A DNA stretch of 64,000 nt. Origin: an uncultured Alphaproteobacteria bacterium. GTDB lineage: Bacteria; Pseudomonadota; Alphaproteobacteria; HIMB59. This document shows, in pieces, positions 18,342 through 29,731 of the stretch. The notes beneath the pieces are model-generated. The model made no database searches and was not told the DNA's origin. It worked only from the letters and a program-made list of their open reading frames with translations. The position numbers and the translations under genes are program-made. Position 1 is the stretch's first letter; every line of letters begins with the position of its first letter. The stretch is taken from positions 1 to 64,000 of the forward strand of contig CABZNL010000003.1 in the NCBI GenBank assembly GCA_902527045.1, read 5' to 3'.

Positions 18342-18754
18342 TAAAATTGATCCAATGATACGAAGGTTGTTTTTACTGGTAGTTTAGCGGATGCAAGTTC
18401 AAAAGCTTTTTTAGCTAGGTGCTTGTCAACACCGTCTACCTCAAACATTATAGTTCCAGGTTTAACTCTACATACCCACCTGTCAATAGCGCCTTTACCT
18501 TTACCCATTCTCACTTCAGCAGGTTTAGCTGTGACTGGCACATCAGGGAATACTCTAATCCAAAGTCTCCCCGCTCTTTTTAAAAATCTTGTAATAGCTC
18601 TTCTAGATGCCTCTATTTGTCTAGCAGTCACCCTCTCAGCATCTAATGATTTCAGTCCATAATAACCAAATGTTAATTCGTAATTTCCTTTAGCACTTCC
18701 ATGAATTCTTCCTTTGTGCTGTTTTCTATATTTAGTATTCTTAGGTAATAACAT
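18341..18754 (-). CDS. rplP: 50S ribosomal protein L16
   Basis: This 137 aa protein begins [16 protein letters not shown] and contains the conserved [21 protein letters not shown] and [21 protein letters not shown]. It lies by the A-site tRNA. One-base overlaps join it to rpsC and rpmC. Confidence 0.98.
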   Translation of the reverse strand: MLLPKNTKYRKQHKGRIHGSAKGNYELTFGYYGLKSLDAERVTARQIEASRRAITRFLKRAGRLWIRVFPDVPVTAKPAEVRMGKGKGAIDRWVCRVKPGTIMFEVDGVDKHLAKKAFELASAKLPVKTTFVSLDQF

Positions 18755-19419
18755 TAATTTGCTTTCTCTTTTTTATCTTCAGTTTTATTTGTTATATTTT
18801 TACTCTCACCCTTAAATAACCAAACTTTAATTCCAATAATTCCATAAGTTGTTAGGGCTCGAGCTGTTGCGTAATCTATATCAGCTCTTAAAGTATGTAA
18901 AGGCACACTTCCCTCTGAAAACTTTTCTGTTCTTGCTATTTCAGCACCACCTAGTCTACCGCCACAGACAATTTTAATACCTTTAGCACCTAGTTTAATT
19001 GCTGATAAACCTGATTTTTTCATCGCTTTTCTAAAAGCAACTCTTTTTTCTAATTGCCTTGCAATAGAGTCAGCTAGTAATGAAGCGTCTGTTTCAGGTT
19101 TTTTTATTTCTTTGATATCCAATGAGATACTCTTATCTGAGAGCTTTGATAGTCTATTTCTCAGTTTTTCAATATCTGCACCTTTTTTCCCAATAAGAAC
19201 TCCTGGTTTAGATGTGTGAATAATAATTTTAAGGTTTGCTGCAGCTCTTTCAATTATAACAGAGCTTATGCCAGCGATTGAGTAATTCTTTTCTATATAA
19301 TTTCTAATTTTATAGTCTTCTTTTAAAAAAGTTGAATAATCTTTTTTTTCAAACCAAGTTGATTGCCAATATTTATTAATTCCTACTCTTAATGAAGTTG
19401 GGTTAACTTTTTGTCCCAT
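18754..19419 (-). CDS. rpsC: 30S ribosomal protein S3
   Basis: This 221 aa protein forms the mRNA entry site and has mRNA helicase contacts. It shows [14 protein letters not shown], a KH domain around [18 protein letters not shown], and the C-terminal [31 protein letters not shown] Lys-rich tail ends it. One-base overlaps at both ends. Confidence 0.98.
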   Translation of the reverse strand: MGQKVNPTSLRVGINKYWQSTWFEKKDYSTFLKEDYKIRNYIEKNYSIAGISSVIIERAAANLKIIIHTSKPGVLIGKKGADIEKLRNRLSKLSDKSISLDIKEIKKPETDASLLADSIARQLEKRVAFRKAMKKSGLSAIKLGAKGIKIVCGGRLGGAEIARTEKFSEGSVPLHTLRADIDYATARALTTYGIIGIKVWLFKGESKNITNKTEDKKEKAN

Positions 19420-19760
19420 TATACTCTCTCCTCTAAAACTAATGTCAACCTAGAAAAAGGTTTAATAATTTGAAACGCTCTTCCCTTACTCATTGGTCTA
19501 AATCTTTTCATTCTTAGACTCTTACCTACATAAGCCTCTTTAACAAAAAGTTTATCAATATCTAAATTATTGTTGTTCTCTGCATTTGCGACTGCAGAAT
19601 TTAACGTTTTTAAAACTTCTTTACTGACTCTTTTATTTGAAAACTTCAAAATATTTAAAGCTGTGTTGATATCTTTTTTTCTAATATCTTTAACAATTAA
19701 GTTTAGTTTTTGAGAACTAGTTCTTATCATTTTATTAATAGCTCTTACTTCTTTAGACAT
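19419..19760 (-). CDS. rplV: 50S ribosomal protein L22
   Basis: This 113 aa protein has a globular domain and the extended hairpin that lines the exit tunnel. [27 protein letters not shown] and [25 protein letters not shown] are the conserved stretches. It starts 2 nt after rpsS. Confidence 0.97.
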   Translation of the reverse strand: MSKEVRAINKMIRTSSQKLNLIVKDIRKKDINTALNILKFSNKRVSKEVLKTLNSAVANAENNNNLDIDKLFVKEAYVGKSLRMKRFRPMSKGRAFQIIKPFSRLTLVLEERV

Positions 19761-19762
19761 TT

Positions 19763-20047
19763 TTATTTTTTACCTTGAACTGCTTTTTTATCTCCTGAGT
19801 GGCCTTTAAAAACTCTTGTTGGAGAAAACTCACCAAGCTTATGTCCAACCATATCTTCAGTCACATATACCGGTATGAAAGATTTACCATTATATACTGA
19901 AATGGTGACTCCAACAAAATCTGGAATAATTGTAGACCTTCTTGACCATGTTTTAATTGGAGATTTTGAACTCTCTTCTTTTGATTTTTTAATTTTTTTG
20001 AAAAGAGTTACATCAAAGTAAGGTCCTTTCCATACAGATCTTGCCAT
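19763..20047 (-). CDS. rpsS: 30S ribosomal protein S19
   Basis: This 94 aa head protein begins [18 protein letters not shown] and has [41 protein letters not shown]. Length and motifs match the family. One-base overlap with the rplB stop. Confidence 0.98.
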   Translation of the reverse strand: MARSVWKGPYFDVTLFKKIKKSKEESSKSPIKTWSRRSTIIPDFVGVTISVYNGKSFIPVYVTEDMVGHKLGEFSPTRVFKGHSGDKKAVQGKK

Positions 20048-20886
20048 TACTTTTTAGCCCTTCTTGAAATAATCATTTTAGATGTAAATTTAATTTTTCT
20101 AGTCTTCTTACCTTTTGTCTTCATACCCCAAGGTGTAGATGGGTGTCTACCACCAGATGTTCTTCCCTCTCCTCCACCGTGTGGGTGGTCGACAGGGTTC
20201 ATAACTACGCCTCTTACAGTAGGCCTAATACCCAAATGTCTTTTAATACCAGCTTTACCAATTTTTTTATTTTTATTATCTTGATTGGATACAACCCCTA
20301 TAGTCGCCATACATTCGCCATGAACTAATCTAGTTTCTCGAGACGAAAGCTTAACCATTACATATTTTTCTTGTTCTCCAAGTACTTGAGCAAAAGATCC
20401 AGCAGATCTACATATTTTGCCACCCGCTCCTGGCTTTAGTTCAATATTATGAATAGAGGTACCAGTAGGAATATTTTTAATCTTCATTGCATTTCCTGAT
20501 GATATTTCAGTTTTAACTGAGGAAATAACTTTATCACCAATTTTTAAATCAGACGGTGCTATAATATATTCTTTTAAATCTTGATAATTGACAAGTGCTA
20601 TGAAGGCACTTCTATTAGGATCGTATTCAATTCTTTCAACTGTGCCTATTTTATCAAATGTATTCCTTTTAAAATTCACAAGTCTATATTTTTTCTTATG
20701 GCCACCTGATCTATGTCTAATTGTAATTTTACCTGTATTATTTCTTCCTGAATTTGGTTGTAAGTCTTGAAGCAATGATTTTTCAGGACGGCCTTTAAAA
20801 AGGTGAGATTTATCAATTTTTACAGTTTTTCTAAAAGAAGGTGTCGTTGGTTTGTAAGTGATTAAGCCCATTTTATACCTTACCAC
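20047..20886 (-). CDS. rplB: 50S ribosomal protein L2
   Basis: This 279 aa protein is needed for subunit joining and peptidyl transfer. It shows [22 protein letters not shown], then [30 protein letters not shown], which contains the conserved histidine next to the catalytic centre. It overlaps the rplW end by 14 nt; a start a few codons later ([11 protein letters not shown]) is also possible and would remove the overlap. Confidence 0.98.
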   Translation of the reverse strand: MVRYKMGLITYKPTTPSFRKTVKIDKSHLFKGRPEKSLLQDLQPNSGRNNTGKITIRHRSGGHKKKYRLVNFKRNTFDKIGTVERIEYDPNRSAFIALVNYQDLKEYIIAPSDLKIGDKVISSVKTEISSGNAMKIKNIPTGTSIHNIELKPGAGGKICRSAGSFAQVLGEQEKYVMVKLSSRETRLVHGECMATIGVVSNQDNKNKKIGKAGIKRHLGIRPTVRGVVMNPVDHPHGGGEGRTSGGRHPSTPWGMKTKGKKTRKIKFTSKMIISRRAKK

Positions 20887-21154
20887 TCATATCTATAGTA
20901 TTACCCTCTTTAAGAGTGACTATTATTCTTTTAAGTTCTGACCTTGTACCTCTTTGTCCTTTGAATACCTTTGGCTTACTCTTTACATGTAAACTATTAA
21001 GTTTTTGAACTTTTACTTTATAAATTTCTTCAATTGTTTTTTTAATATTTATTTTATTTGCATCATTTCGAACTTCAAAAATATATTTATTGAATTGGGC
21101 GTTAGCTGTTGATTTTTCTGTTATAACAGGTTTTTTAATTAAGTTGAGTTCCAT
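20873..21154 (-). CDS. rplW: 50S ribosomal protein L23
   Basis: This 93 aa protein is the main docking site for trigger factor and SRP at the exit tunnel. It shows [23 protein letters not shown] and [20 protein letters not shown]. It lies between rplD and rplB in standard order. Confidence 0.97.
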   Translation of the reverse strand: MELNLIKKPVITEKSTANAQFNKYIFEVRNDANKINIKKTIEEIYKVKVQKLNSLHVKSKPKVFKGQRGTRSELKRIIVTLKEGNTIDMSGKV

Positions 21155-21156
21155 TT

Positions 21157-21723
21157 TTAGTTACTACCTATGTATGAATTGTAAATAGAGGATTTTTTTG
21201 AGAATAAAATCATATCTGATTTTAATGCTGTATGAACCGAATAATTTTTGTCAGAGATAAAATATAATTTTTTGTAATTTTGAAATTTGATTACTAGTTT
21301 ATTATCTAATAAGTTAGTAAGAACAAAAATGATCATCTTTGTTTTATTTTTTTTTAATAAATCTGAAATATTTTTTTCGTCTAGTTTTTCTTCATCAAAA
21401 ACGAAGAGTGATCTATTGTTGCTTTTACTAACTAAAGAGGAAATATAAGCTTTTTTTTTGACTTTTTTATTAACTTTAAAAGAAACATCATGGAATTTTG
21501 GCCCAAAAGCTTTTCCACCACCTCTTCTTTGAGTTGTCTTTTTATTACCAGCTCTTGCATTTCCAGTTCCCTTTTGTTTAAATAATTTTTTTCCAGATCC
21601 TGCTACTTCTGATCTATCAAGGCTGTGGTTATTACCTTGTTTATGTGTATAAATTTTTTGTAAAGATAAATGTAATGCTTTTTCAGAAATATTTTTATCT
21701 TTTAATGTAACTTGTTCAAACAT
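21157..21723 (-). CDS. rplD: 50S ribosomal protein L4
   Basis: This 188 aa protein is somewhat shorter than the usual 200-205 aa. The basic tunnel loop is clear: RSEVAGSGKKLFKQKGTGNARAG followed by RRGGGKAFGPKFHD. The missing length is in the N- and C-terminal globular parts. In E. coli L4 autoregulates the S10 operon through a leader; no such leader is visible here. The ATG lies directly after the rplC stop. Confidence 0.96.
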   Translation of the reverse strand: MFEQVTLKDKNISEKALHLSLQKIYTHKQGNNHSLDRSEVAGSGKKLFKQKGTGNARAGNKKTTQRRGGGKAFGPKFHDVSFKVNKKVKKKAYISSLVSKSNNRSLFVFDEEKLDEKNISDLLKKNKTKMIIFVLTNLLDNKLVIKFQNYKKLYFISDKNYSVHTALKSDMILFSKKSSIYNSYIGSN

Positions 21724-22329
21724 TTATTTAAAAACCTTTACTATAGATTTATTCTTACCTGGCACAGAACCTTTGATAAATATTAATTTTTTGTCTTGAT
21801 CTATTAGGAGAACTTCTAAATTTTTAGTAGTTGTTAATTGATCACCTAAATGACCAGCCATTTTCTTTCCCTTAAATACTTTACCTGGGTTTTGATTTTG
21901 ACCTGTTGAACCGTGAGCTCTATGTGAGATAGAGACACCATGGGTTGCTCTCATACCGCTAAAATTATGTCTTTTCATAGCTCCGGCAAAACCTTTACCT
22001 GTTGATTTAGACTGTACTGAAACTTTATCGCCAACTTTAAATTTAGGGTCTATTAATGAACCAATCTCTAATAAATCTTCATCGGTGGTTATTCTTTGTT
22101 CTTTAATAATTTTTTTTGGTTCTAAATTTAGTTTATTAAATTCTTTTAATTGAGGCTTATTAAGTTTTTTTGGTTTGAGAAAGCCTATAATATTTGCAAG
22201 ATAACCATCTCTGTCAATAGTTCTATTGCCAACTACGGAGCAACTATTGTAATCAAGAACTGTGGCAGAGACCCTTGTACCATTTTTGTTGACAAATGAA
22301 GTTTGGCCAATTTTGGTACTAATGATCAT
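21724..22329 (-). CDS. rplC: 50S ribosomal protein L3
   Basis: This 201 aa protein reaches into the peptidyl transferase centre. It shows the IGQTSFVNKNGTRVSATVL start and the long conserved GKGFAGAMKRHNFSGMRATHG, then HRAHGSTGQNQNPGKVFKG and KKMAGHLG. The glutamine in GQNQNPGKVF is the one methylated by PrmB in other bacteria. It starts 5 nt after rpsJ. Confidence 0.98.
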   Translation of the reverse strand: MIISTKIGQTSFVNKNGTRVSATVLDYNSCSVVGNRTIDRDGYLANIIGFLKPKKLNKPQLKEFNKLNLEPKKIIKEQRITTDEDLLEIGSLIDPKFKVGDKVSVQSKSTGKGFAGAMKRHNFSGMRATHGVSISHRAHGSTGQNQNPGKVFKGKKMAGHLGDQLTTTKNLEVLLIDQDKKLIFIKGSVPGKNKSIVKVFK

Positions 22330-22334
22330 GATAA

Positions 22335-22649
22335 TTATTTTTTTATTTTAATATCTACATTAACACCAGAAGCTAAATCAAGCTTCATGAGTGCATCAAC
22401 AGTCTGAGGTGTAGGCTCAATAATATCCATCATCCTAATATGTGTTCGTAATTCAAACTGTTCTCTACTTTTTTTATCGACGTGCGGGGATTTGTTTACT
22501 GTAACTCTTTCAATTTTAGATGGCATAGGAATAGGACCAATCACTTTTGCACCAGTTCTTTTAGCTGTTTGAAGGATATCAATTGAACTTCTGTCTAGAA
22601 TGTTATGATCAAAGGATTTAAGTCTAATTCTAATATTTTGATTTATCAT
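22335..22649 (-). CDS. rpsJ: 30S ribosomal protein S10
   Basis: This 104 aa protein is both a ribosome head component and the NusB partner in antitermination. It shows [45 protein letters not shown] and [23 protein letters not shown]. It follows fusA by 2 nt; tuf, which often lies between them, is elsewhere in this window (36.8-38.0 kb). Confidence 0.98.
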   Translation of the reverse strand: MINQNIRIRLKSFDHNILDRSSIDILQTAKRTGAKVIGPIPMPSKIERVTVNKSPHVDKKSREQFELRTHIRMMDIIEPTPQTVDALMKLDLASGVNVDIKIKK

Positions 22650-22651
22650 GA

Positions 22652-24715
22652 TTATGCCAGTTTTGATTTAATTTCTTCTTCAACATTAGAAGGTACTACA
22701 TCATAATGTGAGAATAACATTGTATAACTTGCTCTTCCTTGGCTCATAGAGCGTAGATTATTAACATAACCAAACATATTAGCAAGAGGAACTACTGATG
22801 ATACAACTTTAGCATTGCCTCTGTCCTCCATTTTTTCAATTTGGCCTCTTCTTGAATTTAAATCACCAATAATATCACCCATATAGTCCTCAGGAGTTAC
22901 AACTTCGACTTTCATCATTGGCTCAAGTAGTTTAGGACCAGCTTTTCCTACAGCTTCTCTAAATGCGGCTCTTGAAGCTATTTCAAATGCTAATACTGAC
23001 GAGTCTACGTCATGATAGGCTCCGTCATGAACTTCTGCTTCGAAATCAATAACATTATATCCTGCTATAACACCGTTTTGTGCAGCAAAGTTAATTCCTT
23101 TTTCGACACCTGGGATGTATTCTTTTGGAATATTTCCTCCAACAACAGTGTTTAAAAATTTAACACCAGAGTTTCTTTCTAATGGTTTAAATTTCATTTT
23201 TACTCTAGCAAATTGACCTGCACCGCCAGATTGTTTTTTATGAGTGTAATCAACTTCAACATCCTTAGTAATTGTTTCTCTGTAGGCTACTTGTGGTGCT
23301 CCCACATCTGCTTCAACCTTAAATTCTCTTTTCATTCTATCAACTAAAATTTCTAAATGTAGTTCTCCCATTCCTTTAATTATAGTTTGACCAGACTCTT
23401 CATCTGAAGTAACTCGAAAGCTAGGATCTTCTTGAGCCAATCTACCTAAAGCTTGCCCCATTTTTTCATAGTCAGCTTTAGTCTTGGGTTCAACAGCAAC
23501 TTCAATAACAGGGTCTGGAAATTCCATTTTTTCTAAAATAACATTATTTGAAGGGTCACATAGTGTGTCACCTGTTGTAACGTTTTTTAATCCGACTAGA
23601 GCTACAATGTCACCAGCTTTAGCTTCTTTTATTTCTTCGCGAGTATTTGAGTGCATTAAAAGCATTCTCCCAATACGTTCTTTTTGATTTTTTGATGAAT
23701 TTAATATTGTAGATCCAGAACTTAGGTTTCCACAGTAAAGTCTACAAAATGTTATTTGACCAACAAAAGGATCTGCAGCAACTTTAAAAGCTAATGCAGC
23801 AAAAGGTTCTTCTAGTGTGTTTGGAATTTGTAACTTCTCATCAGATCCCTCTTTAATACCTTCAACAAAACCAATATCTTTAGGAGATGGAAGATAATCA
23901 ACAACAGCATCCAGTAAAGGTTGTACACCTTTATTTTTAAAAGCAGTTCCACATAAGACAGGAACAAATTTAAAATCTATAGTACCTTTTCTTATACAAG
24001 CTTTTAATATATCGACAGTTATTTCTTTTCCCTCTAAATAATCTTCTAACGCCTGATCATCTGCTTCGACAGCGTTTTCAATTAGCTCTTCTCTTTTTTT
24101 CTTAGCCTCTTCTAATAGATCATCACTAATCTCTGTTACATCATATTCAGCGCCTAGACTGTCGTCTTTCCAAATAATTGATTTAAAGTTTACAAGGTCA
24201 ACAACACCTTTGAATTCTGCCTCTTTACCAATAGCCATTTGTAAAACAAGTGGATTAGCTCCTAATCTATCTTTAATAGATTGAACATTCATTTCAAAAT
24301 CGGCACCAAGTCGATCCATTTTATTGCAAAAACAAATTCTTGGTACTTTGTATCTATCAGCTTGTCTCCAAACTGTCTCCGATTGTGGCTCAACTCCAGC
24401 GACACCATCAAAGCAAGCAACAGCTCCGTCTAAAACTCTTAATGATCTCTCAACTTCAATTGTAAAATCGACGTGCCCAGGTGTATCAATAATATTAATT
24501 CTATGATCATTCCAAAAACAAGTAGTAGCAGCTGAGGTAATTGTTATACCTCTTTCTTGCTCTTGTTCCATCCAGTCCATAGTTGCGGCACCATCATGTA
24601 CTTCTCCTATTTTATGGGACTTACCGGTGTAATATAAAATTCTTTCAGTGGTAGTAGTTTTGCCTGCATCGATGTGGGCCATAATTCCAATATTTCTATA
24701 TTTACTTAGATCCAT
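22652..24715 (-). CDS. fusA: Elongation factor G
   Basis: This 687 aa GTPase drives translocation. G1 is [19 protein letters not shown] (about residues 12-30), G3 [17 protein letters not shown] and G4 [10 protein letters not shown]. Domain IV shows YIPGVEKGI and the C-terminal domain [13 protein letters not shown]. Length and motifs are those of translocation EF-G rather than a recycling-only paralogue. It starts 3 nt after rpsG. Confidence 0.98.
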   Translation of the reverse strand: MDLSKYRNIGIMAHIDAGKTTTTERILYYTGKSHKIGEVHDGAATMDWMEQEQERGITITSAATTCFWNDHRINIIDTPGHVDFTIEVERSLRVLDGAVACFDGVAGVEPQSETVWRQADRYKVPRICFCNKMDRLGADFEMNVQSIKDRLGANPLVLQMAIGKEAEFKGVVDLVNFKSIIWKDDSLGAEYDVTEISDDLLEEAKKKREELIENAVEADDQALEDYLEGKEITVDILKACIRKGTIDFKFVPVLCGTAFKNKGVQPLLDAVVDYLPSPKDIGFVEGIKEGSDEKLQIPNTLEEPFAALAFKVAADPFVGQITFCRLYCGNLSSGSTILNSSKNQKERIGRMLLMHSNTREEIKEAKAGDIVALVGLKNVTTGDTLCDPSNNVILEKMEFPDPVIEVAVEPKTKADYEKMGQALGRLAQEDPSFRVTSDEESGQTIIKGMGELHLEILVDRMKREFKVEADVGAPQVAYRETITKDVEVDYTHKKQSGGAGQFARVKMKFKPLERNSGVKFLNTVVGGNIPKEYIPGVEKGINFAAQNGVIAGYNVIDFEAEVHDGAYHDVDSSVLAFEIASRAAFREAVGKAGPKLLEPMMKVEVVTPEDYMGDIIGDLNSRRGQIEKMEDRGNAKVVSSVVPLANMFGYVNNLRSMSQGRASYTMLFSHYDVVPSNVEEEIKSKLA

Positions 24716-24718
24716 TTT

Positions 24719-25192
24719 TTACCACCTATAATGAGCGAATGCTCTGTTGGCTTCTGCCATTTTATGAACTTCGTCTTTTTTCTTTACTGAATTACCTTTA
24801 TTTTCAAAAGCATCAATTAATTCGTTAGCAAGTCTTTCTCTTTGAGTTTTTTCATTTCGCTTTTTGGAATTAGTTAATATCCATTTAAATGCCAGTGCTT
24901 GAGCTCTTGTACTTCTTACTTCCATTGGTACTTGATATGTAGCTCCTCCAACTCTTCTTGATTTTACTTCAACTGATGGTTTAACGTTATTAATGGATTT
25001 TTGAAAATACTCAAGCGGATCATCGTTTTGATTATTAGTTTTAATAATATCGAGAGCGCCATATACAATTTTCTGTGCAACTGTTTTTTTTCCACCCACC
25101 ATAACTTCATTGATAAATTTATTTAGCACAACACTATTATATATAGGATCAGGCAATACTTGTCTTTTCTCTGCTGCTCTTCTTCTTGACAT
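24719..25192 (-). CDS. rpsG: 30S ribosomal protein S7
   Basis: This 157 aa primary 16S rRNA binder shows [39 protein letters not shown] and the C-terminal [20 protein letters not shown]. It lies 10 nt after rpsL in the str operon. Confidence 0.98.
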   Translation of the reverse strand: MSRRRAAEKRQVLPDPIYNSVVLNKFINEVMVGGKKTVAQKIVYGALDIIKTNNQNDDPLEYFQKSINNVKPSVEVKSRRVGGATYQVPMEVRSTRAQALAFKWILTNSKKRNEKTQRERLANELIDAFENKGNSVKKKDEVHKMAEANRAFAHYRW

Positions 25193-25202
25193 TTTTTAAA
25201 TT

Positions 25203-25577
25203 TTAATTCTTTGGCCTTTTAGCACCGTATTTAGATCTACGTTGTCTTCTTTTTTCAAGCCCTTGGGTATCCAAAGTACCTCTTATTATATGATATCTTA
25301 CACCAGGTAAATCTTTTACTCTTCCACCACGAATTAATACTACGGAGTGTTCCTGTAGATTGTGACCCTCGCCGGGTATGTAAGCTGTAACCTCTTGACC
25401 ATTTGTAAGCTTCACTCTTGCTACTTTCCTTAGAGCAGAATTTGGCTTTTTTGGAGTAGTTGTATAAACCCTAAGACATACGCCTCTTTTTTGAGGACAA
25501 GATTTTAGTGCAGGAACCTTGTTTCTTTTTGAGACTTTCTCTCTAGATTTTCTAACTAATTGATTTATGGTCGGCAT
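25203..25577 (-). CDS. rpsL: 30S ribosomal protein S12
   Basis: This 124 aa decoding-centre protein shows [33 protein letters not shown] (the streptomycin loop has the normal lysine) and [14 protein letters not shown]. It begins 41 nt after the rpoC stop. No Shine-Dalgarno precedes its ATG; a good promoter lies so close that the message may be leaderless. Confidence 0.98.
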   Translation of the reverse strand: MPTINQLVRKSREKVSKRNKVPALKSCPQKRGVCLRVYTTTPKKPNSALRKVARVKLTNGQEVTAYIPGEGHNLQEHSVVLIRGGRVKDLPGVRYHIIRGTLDTQGLEKRRQRRSKYGAKRPKN

Positions 25578-25586
25578 AGTTCGCAG

Positions 25587-25615
25587 AATATATTTATAGT
25601 ATTAAGTATAGTCAA
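25587..25615 (-). promoter_or_regulatory. Candidate str operon promoter (rpsL)
   Basis: In the rpoC-rpsL gap the minus strand has -35 TTGACT (25610-25615), a 17-nt spacer and -10 TATATT (25587-25592). The expected start, 6-7 nt beyond the -10 box, is about 25580, only 3-4 nt before the rpsL ATG at 25577. It would transcribe rpsL-rpsG-fusA and onward. Confidence 0.5.
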
Positions 25616-25618
25616 CAT

Positions 25619-28600
25619 CTATTTAGGTGTTTCTATCTGTTTTAATAAAGAATTATCGCGGATTTTAGCCTCTTTTCGAAGTGCTCTAATAACATTACCT
25701 GTTCCAGCTGGAATTAATTTACCAACAATGACATTTTCTTTTAGTCCAGTTAATTTATCAACTTTACCATTGATTGCTGCTTCTGTAAGAACTCTTGTAG
25801 TCTCTTGGAAAGAAGCGGCTGAAATAAATGAATTAGTTTGAAGACTTGCTTTAGTGATACCAAGGATCATCATTTTAAAATCAATCTCTTTTTTGCCTTC
25901 TTTCTTTAGTTCATTATTTTTTTCTACCACAGCTATTTTATCTTTTACATCACCTACTAAATAATCACTATCTCCAGCACCAATTACTTCAACTTTTTGT
26001 AACATTTGACGTGTAATACATTCAATATGTTTGTCATCAATCAAAACACCTTGTAGACGATAAACTTTTTGAACCTCTCTAACCATATATTCAGCTAAAG
26101 CCTCGATGCCAAGAATATTTAAAATATCTGTTGGAGCAGGAGTTCCATCAACAATCATGTCTCCCTTGTTTACTTTATCTCCCTCATTGAAATAAATGTA
26201 AGTTCCTTTTGGGATTAAAAATTCTATTGGCTCTCCATCTTCAGGATTAATGATAATCCTTCTTTTACTTTTGATGTCTTTTCCAAATTCAATCGTTCCA
26301 GATATTTCAGCTAATACAGCAGGATTTTTTGGTTTTCTTGATTCAAAAATATCTGCAACTCTTGGAAGTCCACCTGTTATATCTTTTGTTTTAGAAGAAG
26401 CTCTAGGAATTCTTGCGATAACATCTCCAGCGCTAACATCTTTACCTTTTTCAATATTTAAAACGATACCAACGCTTAAATCATATTTAGATGAATTTTT
26501 TGATTTAATTGGGTTACCATCTTTGTCTGTAATTAACAACTGAGGCTTAAGATCTTGTTTTCCTTGGAAGCTCTTCCAGTCAATTATAACTTTAGAGGAA
26601 ATACCAGTAGTCTCATCAAACTTTTCAATAAAAGACACACCTTCAACTAAATCACTGAAGTCTAGTTTTCCAGTTTCTTCAGCAACAATCGGAACTGTAT
26701 AAGGATCCCACTCAAGTAATAAGCTGTTAAGCTTAACCTCAGCACCATTTTTAACTAATAATGTTGATCCATATGGAGCTCTGAATGATGAAACAAGAGT
26801 TTTGTTGTTATCAAATATTTCAAGCTCAGTAGTTCTATTAATAATGATTTCACTACCTGATCCATTTATGACCGATTTAAGGTTTTTAATTTTTACTTTA
26901 CCATCACTTGTTGACTCAAAATTAGATTTCTCAGCTGAAGAACTCGCAACACCACCAACGTGAAAAGTTCTCATTGTTAACTGAGTACCTGGTTCTCCAA
27001 TAGATTGTGCCGCTATAATTCCAACAGCCTCACCAGTATTCACCGGCACTCCTTTAGCTAAGTCTCTGCCATAAGATTTAGCACAAATACCATGAGTTGA
27101 ACCACATGTTATAGGTGATTTTATTCTAACAGATGTAATATTTTCTTTTTCTAATAGTTCAATTTCTTCATGAGAAATATAATCACCATTTTTTAAAATA
27201 GTATCTCCTTTACTATTTTTAACATCATCAGCTAAATATCTTCCAAAAACTCTTTCAATAAGAGGTATAGCAACTTCGCCAGACTCATAGATTGTATCTA
27301 CAGTTAATCCTCCACAACAATCACAATCTTTTGAGGTAATTGTTAAATCTTGAGCAACATCAACTAATCTTCTTGTTAAATAACCTGAACTTGCTGTTTT
27401 GAGAGCAGTATCAGCTAAACCTTTTCTTGCTCCATGTGTAGAATTAAAATACTCAAGAACTGTTAAACCATCTTTAAAGTTAGATGTGATAGGGTTTTCA
27501 ATAATTTCACCGGATGGTCTTGCCATTAGACCTCTCATACCAGCTAACTGTTTTAGCTGAGCTTCTGAACCACGAGCACCAGAGTCAGCCATAATATAAA
27601 CAGAATTGATTTGACTATCTTTACTAGATGAAACAGTTTTCATCATGGCTTTTGCAACTTTATCTGTACAAGTAGACCATAGACCAACAACTTTATTATA
27701 TTTTTCTCTTTCAGTTATAAGTCCTTCTTGGTATTGGTTTTCAAGGCTATTCACTAATTTTTGAGTATCTTGAATTAAAATATTCTTTTCTTCAGGAATA
27801 ACTAAATCATCTTTACCAAATGAAATACCTGCCTTTGCAGCATACTTAAAGCCAACTGTCATAATTTGATCAACAAATATGCAAGTCGCTTTTTGACCTG
27901 TAAATCTGTAAACATTATCTAATAAGCTACTAATATCTTTTTTTGTAAGAACCTTATTTATTACATCAAAAGGCAAGTTTTTGCTGTCAGGAACTGTTTT
28001 AAAAAGGATAACTCTACCTGCAGATGTGGTATATTTCTTATATTCAAAGCTATCTTTTTCTGAGTTGTAAACTTTAGTTCTATAAAGAATTGGTGTGTGA
28101 AGTTCAATAGTTTTGTTTTCTAAAGCAAACTCTACTTCACCAACATGTGAATAATATTTCTTTGGTTCTTCTTTTTCATTTATCAATGATAAATAATATA
28201 TACCCAACACAATATCTTGACTTGGTACGATAATTGGCTTTCCACTTGAAGGAGAAAGAATATTATTAGTACTCATCATTAAAACTCTTGCTTCTAATTG
28301 AGCTTCAAGACTCAAAGGTATGTGAACTGCCATTTGGTCACCATCAAAGTCTGCATTGAACGCAGTACAAACTAATGGATGAAGTTGGATAGCTTTACCC
28401 TCAATTAAAATTGGTTCAAATGCTTGAATACCTAATCTGTGAAGCGTAGGTGCACGATTTAAAAGAATTGGATGCTCTCTGATTACTTCATCTAAGATAT
28501 CCCAAACTTCTGGTCTCTCAGACTCAACCATTTTTCTTGCAGATTTTAGAGTTGAGGCGAAACCATAAGACTCCAATTTATTGTATATAAATGGTTTAAA

Positions 28601-29731
28601 AAGCTCTAAAGCCATCTTCTTGGGTAAACCACATTGATGAAGTTTTAATTCAGGTCCAACAACGATTACCGAACGACCAGAATAATCAACTCTTTTACCT
28701 AATAGGTTTTGTCTAAATCTACCCTGTTTTCCTTTTAGCATTTCAGATAGAGATTTTAGAGGTCTCTTGTTGGTACTTGTGATAACTCTTCCTCTTCTAC
28801 CATTATCAAATAATGCGTCAACAGACTCTTGAAGCATTCTTTTTTCGTTTCTGACAATAATGTCAGGAGCTCTAAGGTCTAAAAGTCTTTTTAATCTATT
28901 ATTTCTATTGATTACTCTTCGATACAAATCGTTTAGGTCAGAAGTAGCAAAACGGCCGCCTTCTAAAGGAACTAGTGGTCTTAATTCAGGTGGTATAACT
29001 GGAAGTACCTTCATAACCATCCACTCAGGTTTAATATTTGAGTTTTTAAAACCTTCCATAACCTTCATTCTTTTTAGTATTTTTTTCTTTTTAGTTTCAG
29101 ATGATGTAGCTTCACTTTCTTCTACAAGTTTTTCTATTTCTGCTTCTAAATTAATCTTAGATAATATTTCTTGAACAGCTTCTGCACCAATTCCATGTTT
29201 GAAAGAGTCTTCACCAAATTGATCAATAGCTTCTTCTAATTCTTCATCATTTAATAATTGATTTGGGATTAAACCAGACATTAAAGGGTCTATAACGATA
29301 TGACTTTCAAAATATAAAACCTTCTCAAGATTTTTTAGAGTTATGTCAAGTGCGAGGCCAATTCTACTAGGTAATGATTTTAAAAACCAAATATGGGCTA
29401 CAGGAGCTGCTAATTCAATATGAGCCATTCTTTCTCTTCTTACTTTAGAAAGCGTAACTTCGACACCACACTTTTCACATGTAATGCCTTTAAACTTCAT
29501 TCTTTTATATTTTCCACACAAACATTCATAATCTTTTGTAGGTCCAAATATTCTTGCACAGAACAAACCTTCTCTTTCAGGCTTGAAGGTTCTGTAATTT
29601 ATAGTCTCAGGTTTTTTTATTTCACCAAAAGACCAAGATCTTATTTGCTCAGGGCTTGAAACAGAAATTTTAATCTGGTCAAAATTTAATGTTTGAGTAT
29701 TAGTTTTAAATAAATTAGTTAAATCTTTCAT
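25619..29731 (-). CDS. rpoC: RNA polymerase beta' subunit
   Basis: This 1370 aa catalytic subunit carries the invariant Mg2+-binding [12 protein letters not shown] (about residues 459-470). The N-terminal zinc ribbon has C70, C72, C85 and C88; the second zinc site uses the CDCCGG cluster and the [13 protein letters not shown] segment. The bridge helix and trigger loop region ([20 protein letters not shown]) is intact. Length is close to other alphaproteobacterial RpoC. Its start shares one base with the rpoB stop (TAATG). Confidence 0.99.
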   Translation of the reverse strand: MKDLTNLFKTNTQTLNFDQIKISVSSPEQIRSWSFGEIKKPETINYRTFKPEREGLFCARIFGPTKDYECLCGKYKRMKFKGITCEKCGVEVTLSKVRRERMAHIELAAPVAHIWFLKSLPSRIGLALDITLKNLEKVLYFESHIVIDPLMSGLIPNQLLNDEELEEAIDQFGEDSFKHGIGAEAVQEILSKINLEAEIEKLVEESEATSSETKKKKILKRMKVMEGFKNSNIKPEWMVMKVLPVIPPELRPLVPLEGGRFATSDLNDLYRRVINRNNRLKRLLDLRAPDIIVRNEKRMLQESVDALFDNGRRGRVITSTNKRPLKSLSEMLKGKQGRFRQNLLGKRVDYSGRSVIVVGPELKLHQCGLPKKMALELFKPFIYNKLESYGFASTLKSARKMVESERPEVWDILDEVIREHPILLNRAPTLHRLGIQAFEPILIEGKAIQLHPLVCTAFNADFDGDQMAVHIPLSLEAQLEARVLMMSTNNILSPSSGKPIIVPSQDIVLGIYYLSLINEKEEPKKYYSHVGEVEFALENKTIELHTPILYRTKVYNSEKDSFEYKKYTTSAGRVILFKTVPDSKNLPFDVINKVLTKKDISSLLDNVYRFTGQKATCIFVDQIMTVGFKYAAKAGISFGKDDLVIPEEKNILIQDTQKLVNSLENQYQEGLITEREKYNKVVGLWSTCTDKVAKAMMKTVSSSKDSQINSVYIMADSGARGSEAQLKQLAGMRGLMARPSGEIIENPITSNFKDGLTVLEYFNSTHGARKGLADTALKTASSGYLTRRLVDVAQDLTITSKDCDCCGGLTVDTIYESGEVAIPLIERVFGRYLADDVKNSKGDTILKNGDYISHEEIELLEKENITSVRIKSPITCGSTHGICAKSYGRDLAKGVPVNTGEAVGIIAAQSIGEPGTQLTMRTFHVGGVASSSAEKSNFESTSDGKVKIKNLKSVINGSGSEIIINRTTELEIFDNNKTLVSSFRAPYGSTLLVKNGAEVKLNSLLLEWDPYTVPIVAEETGKLDFSDLVEGVSFIEKFDETTGISSKVIIDWKSFQGKQDLKPQLLITDKDGNPIKSKNSSKYDLSVGIVLNIEKGKDVSAGDVIARIPRASSKTKDITGGLPRVADIFESRKPKNPAVLAEISGTIEFGKDIKSKRRIIINPEDGEPIEFLIPKGTYIYFNEGDKVNKGDMIVDGTPAPTDILNILGIEALAEYMVREVQKVYRLQGVLIDDKHIECITRQMLQKVEVIGAGDSDYLVGDVKDKIAVVEKNNELKKEGKKEIDFKMMILGITKASLQTNSFISAASFQETTRVLTEAAINGKVDKLTGLKENVIVGKLIPAGTGNVIRALRKEAKIRDNSLLKQIETPK

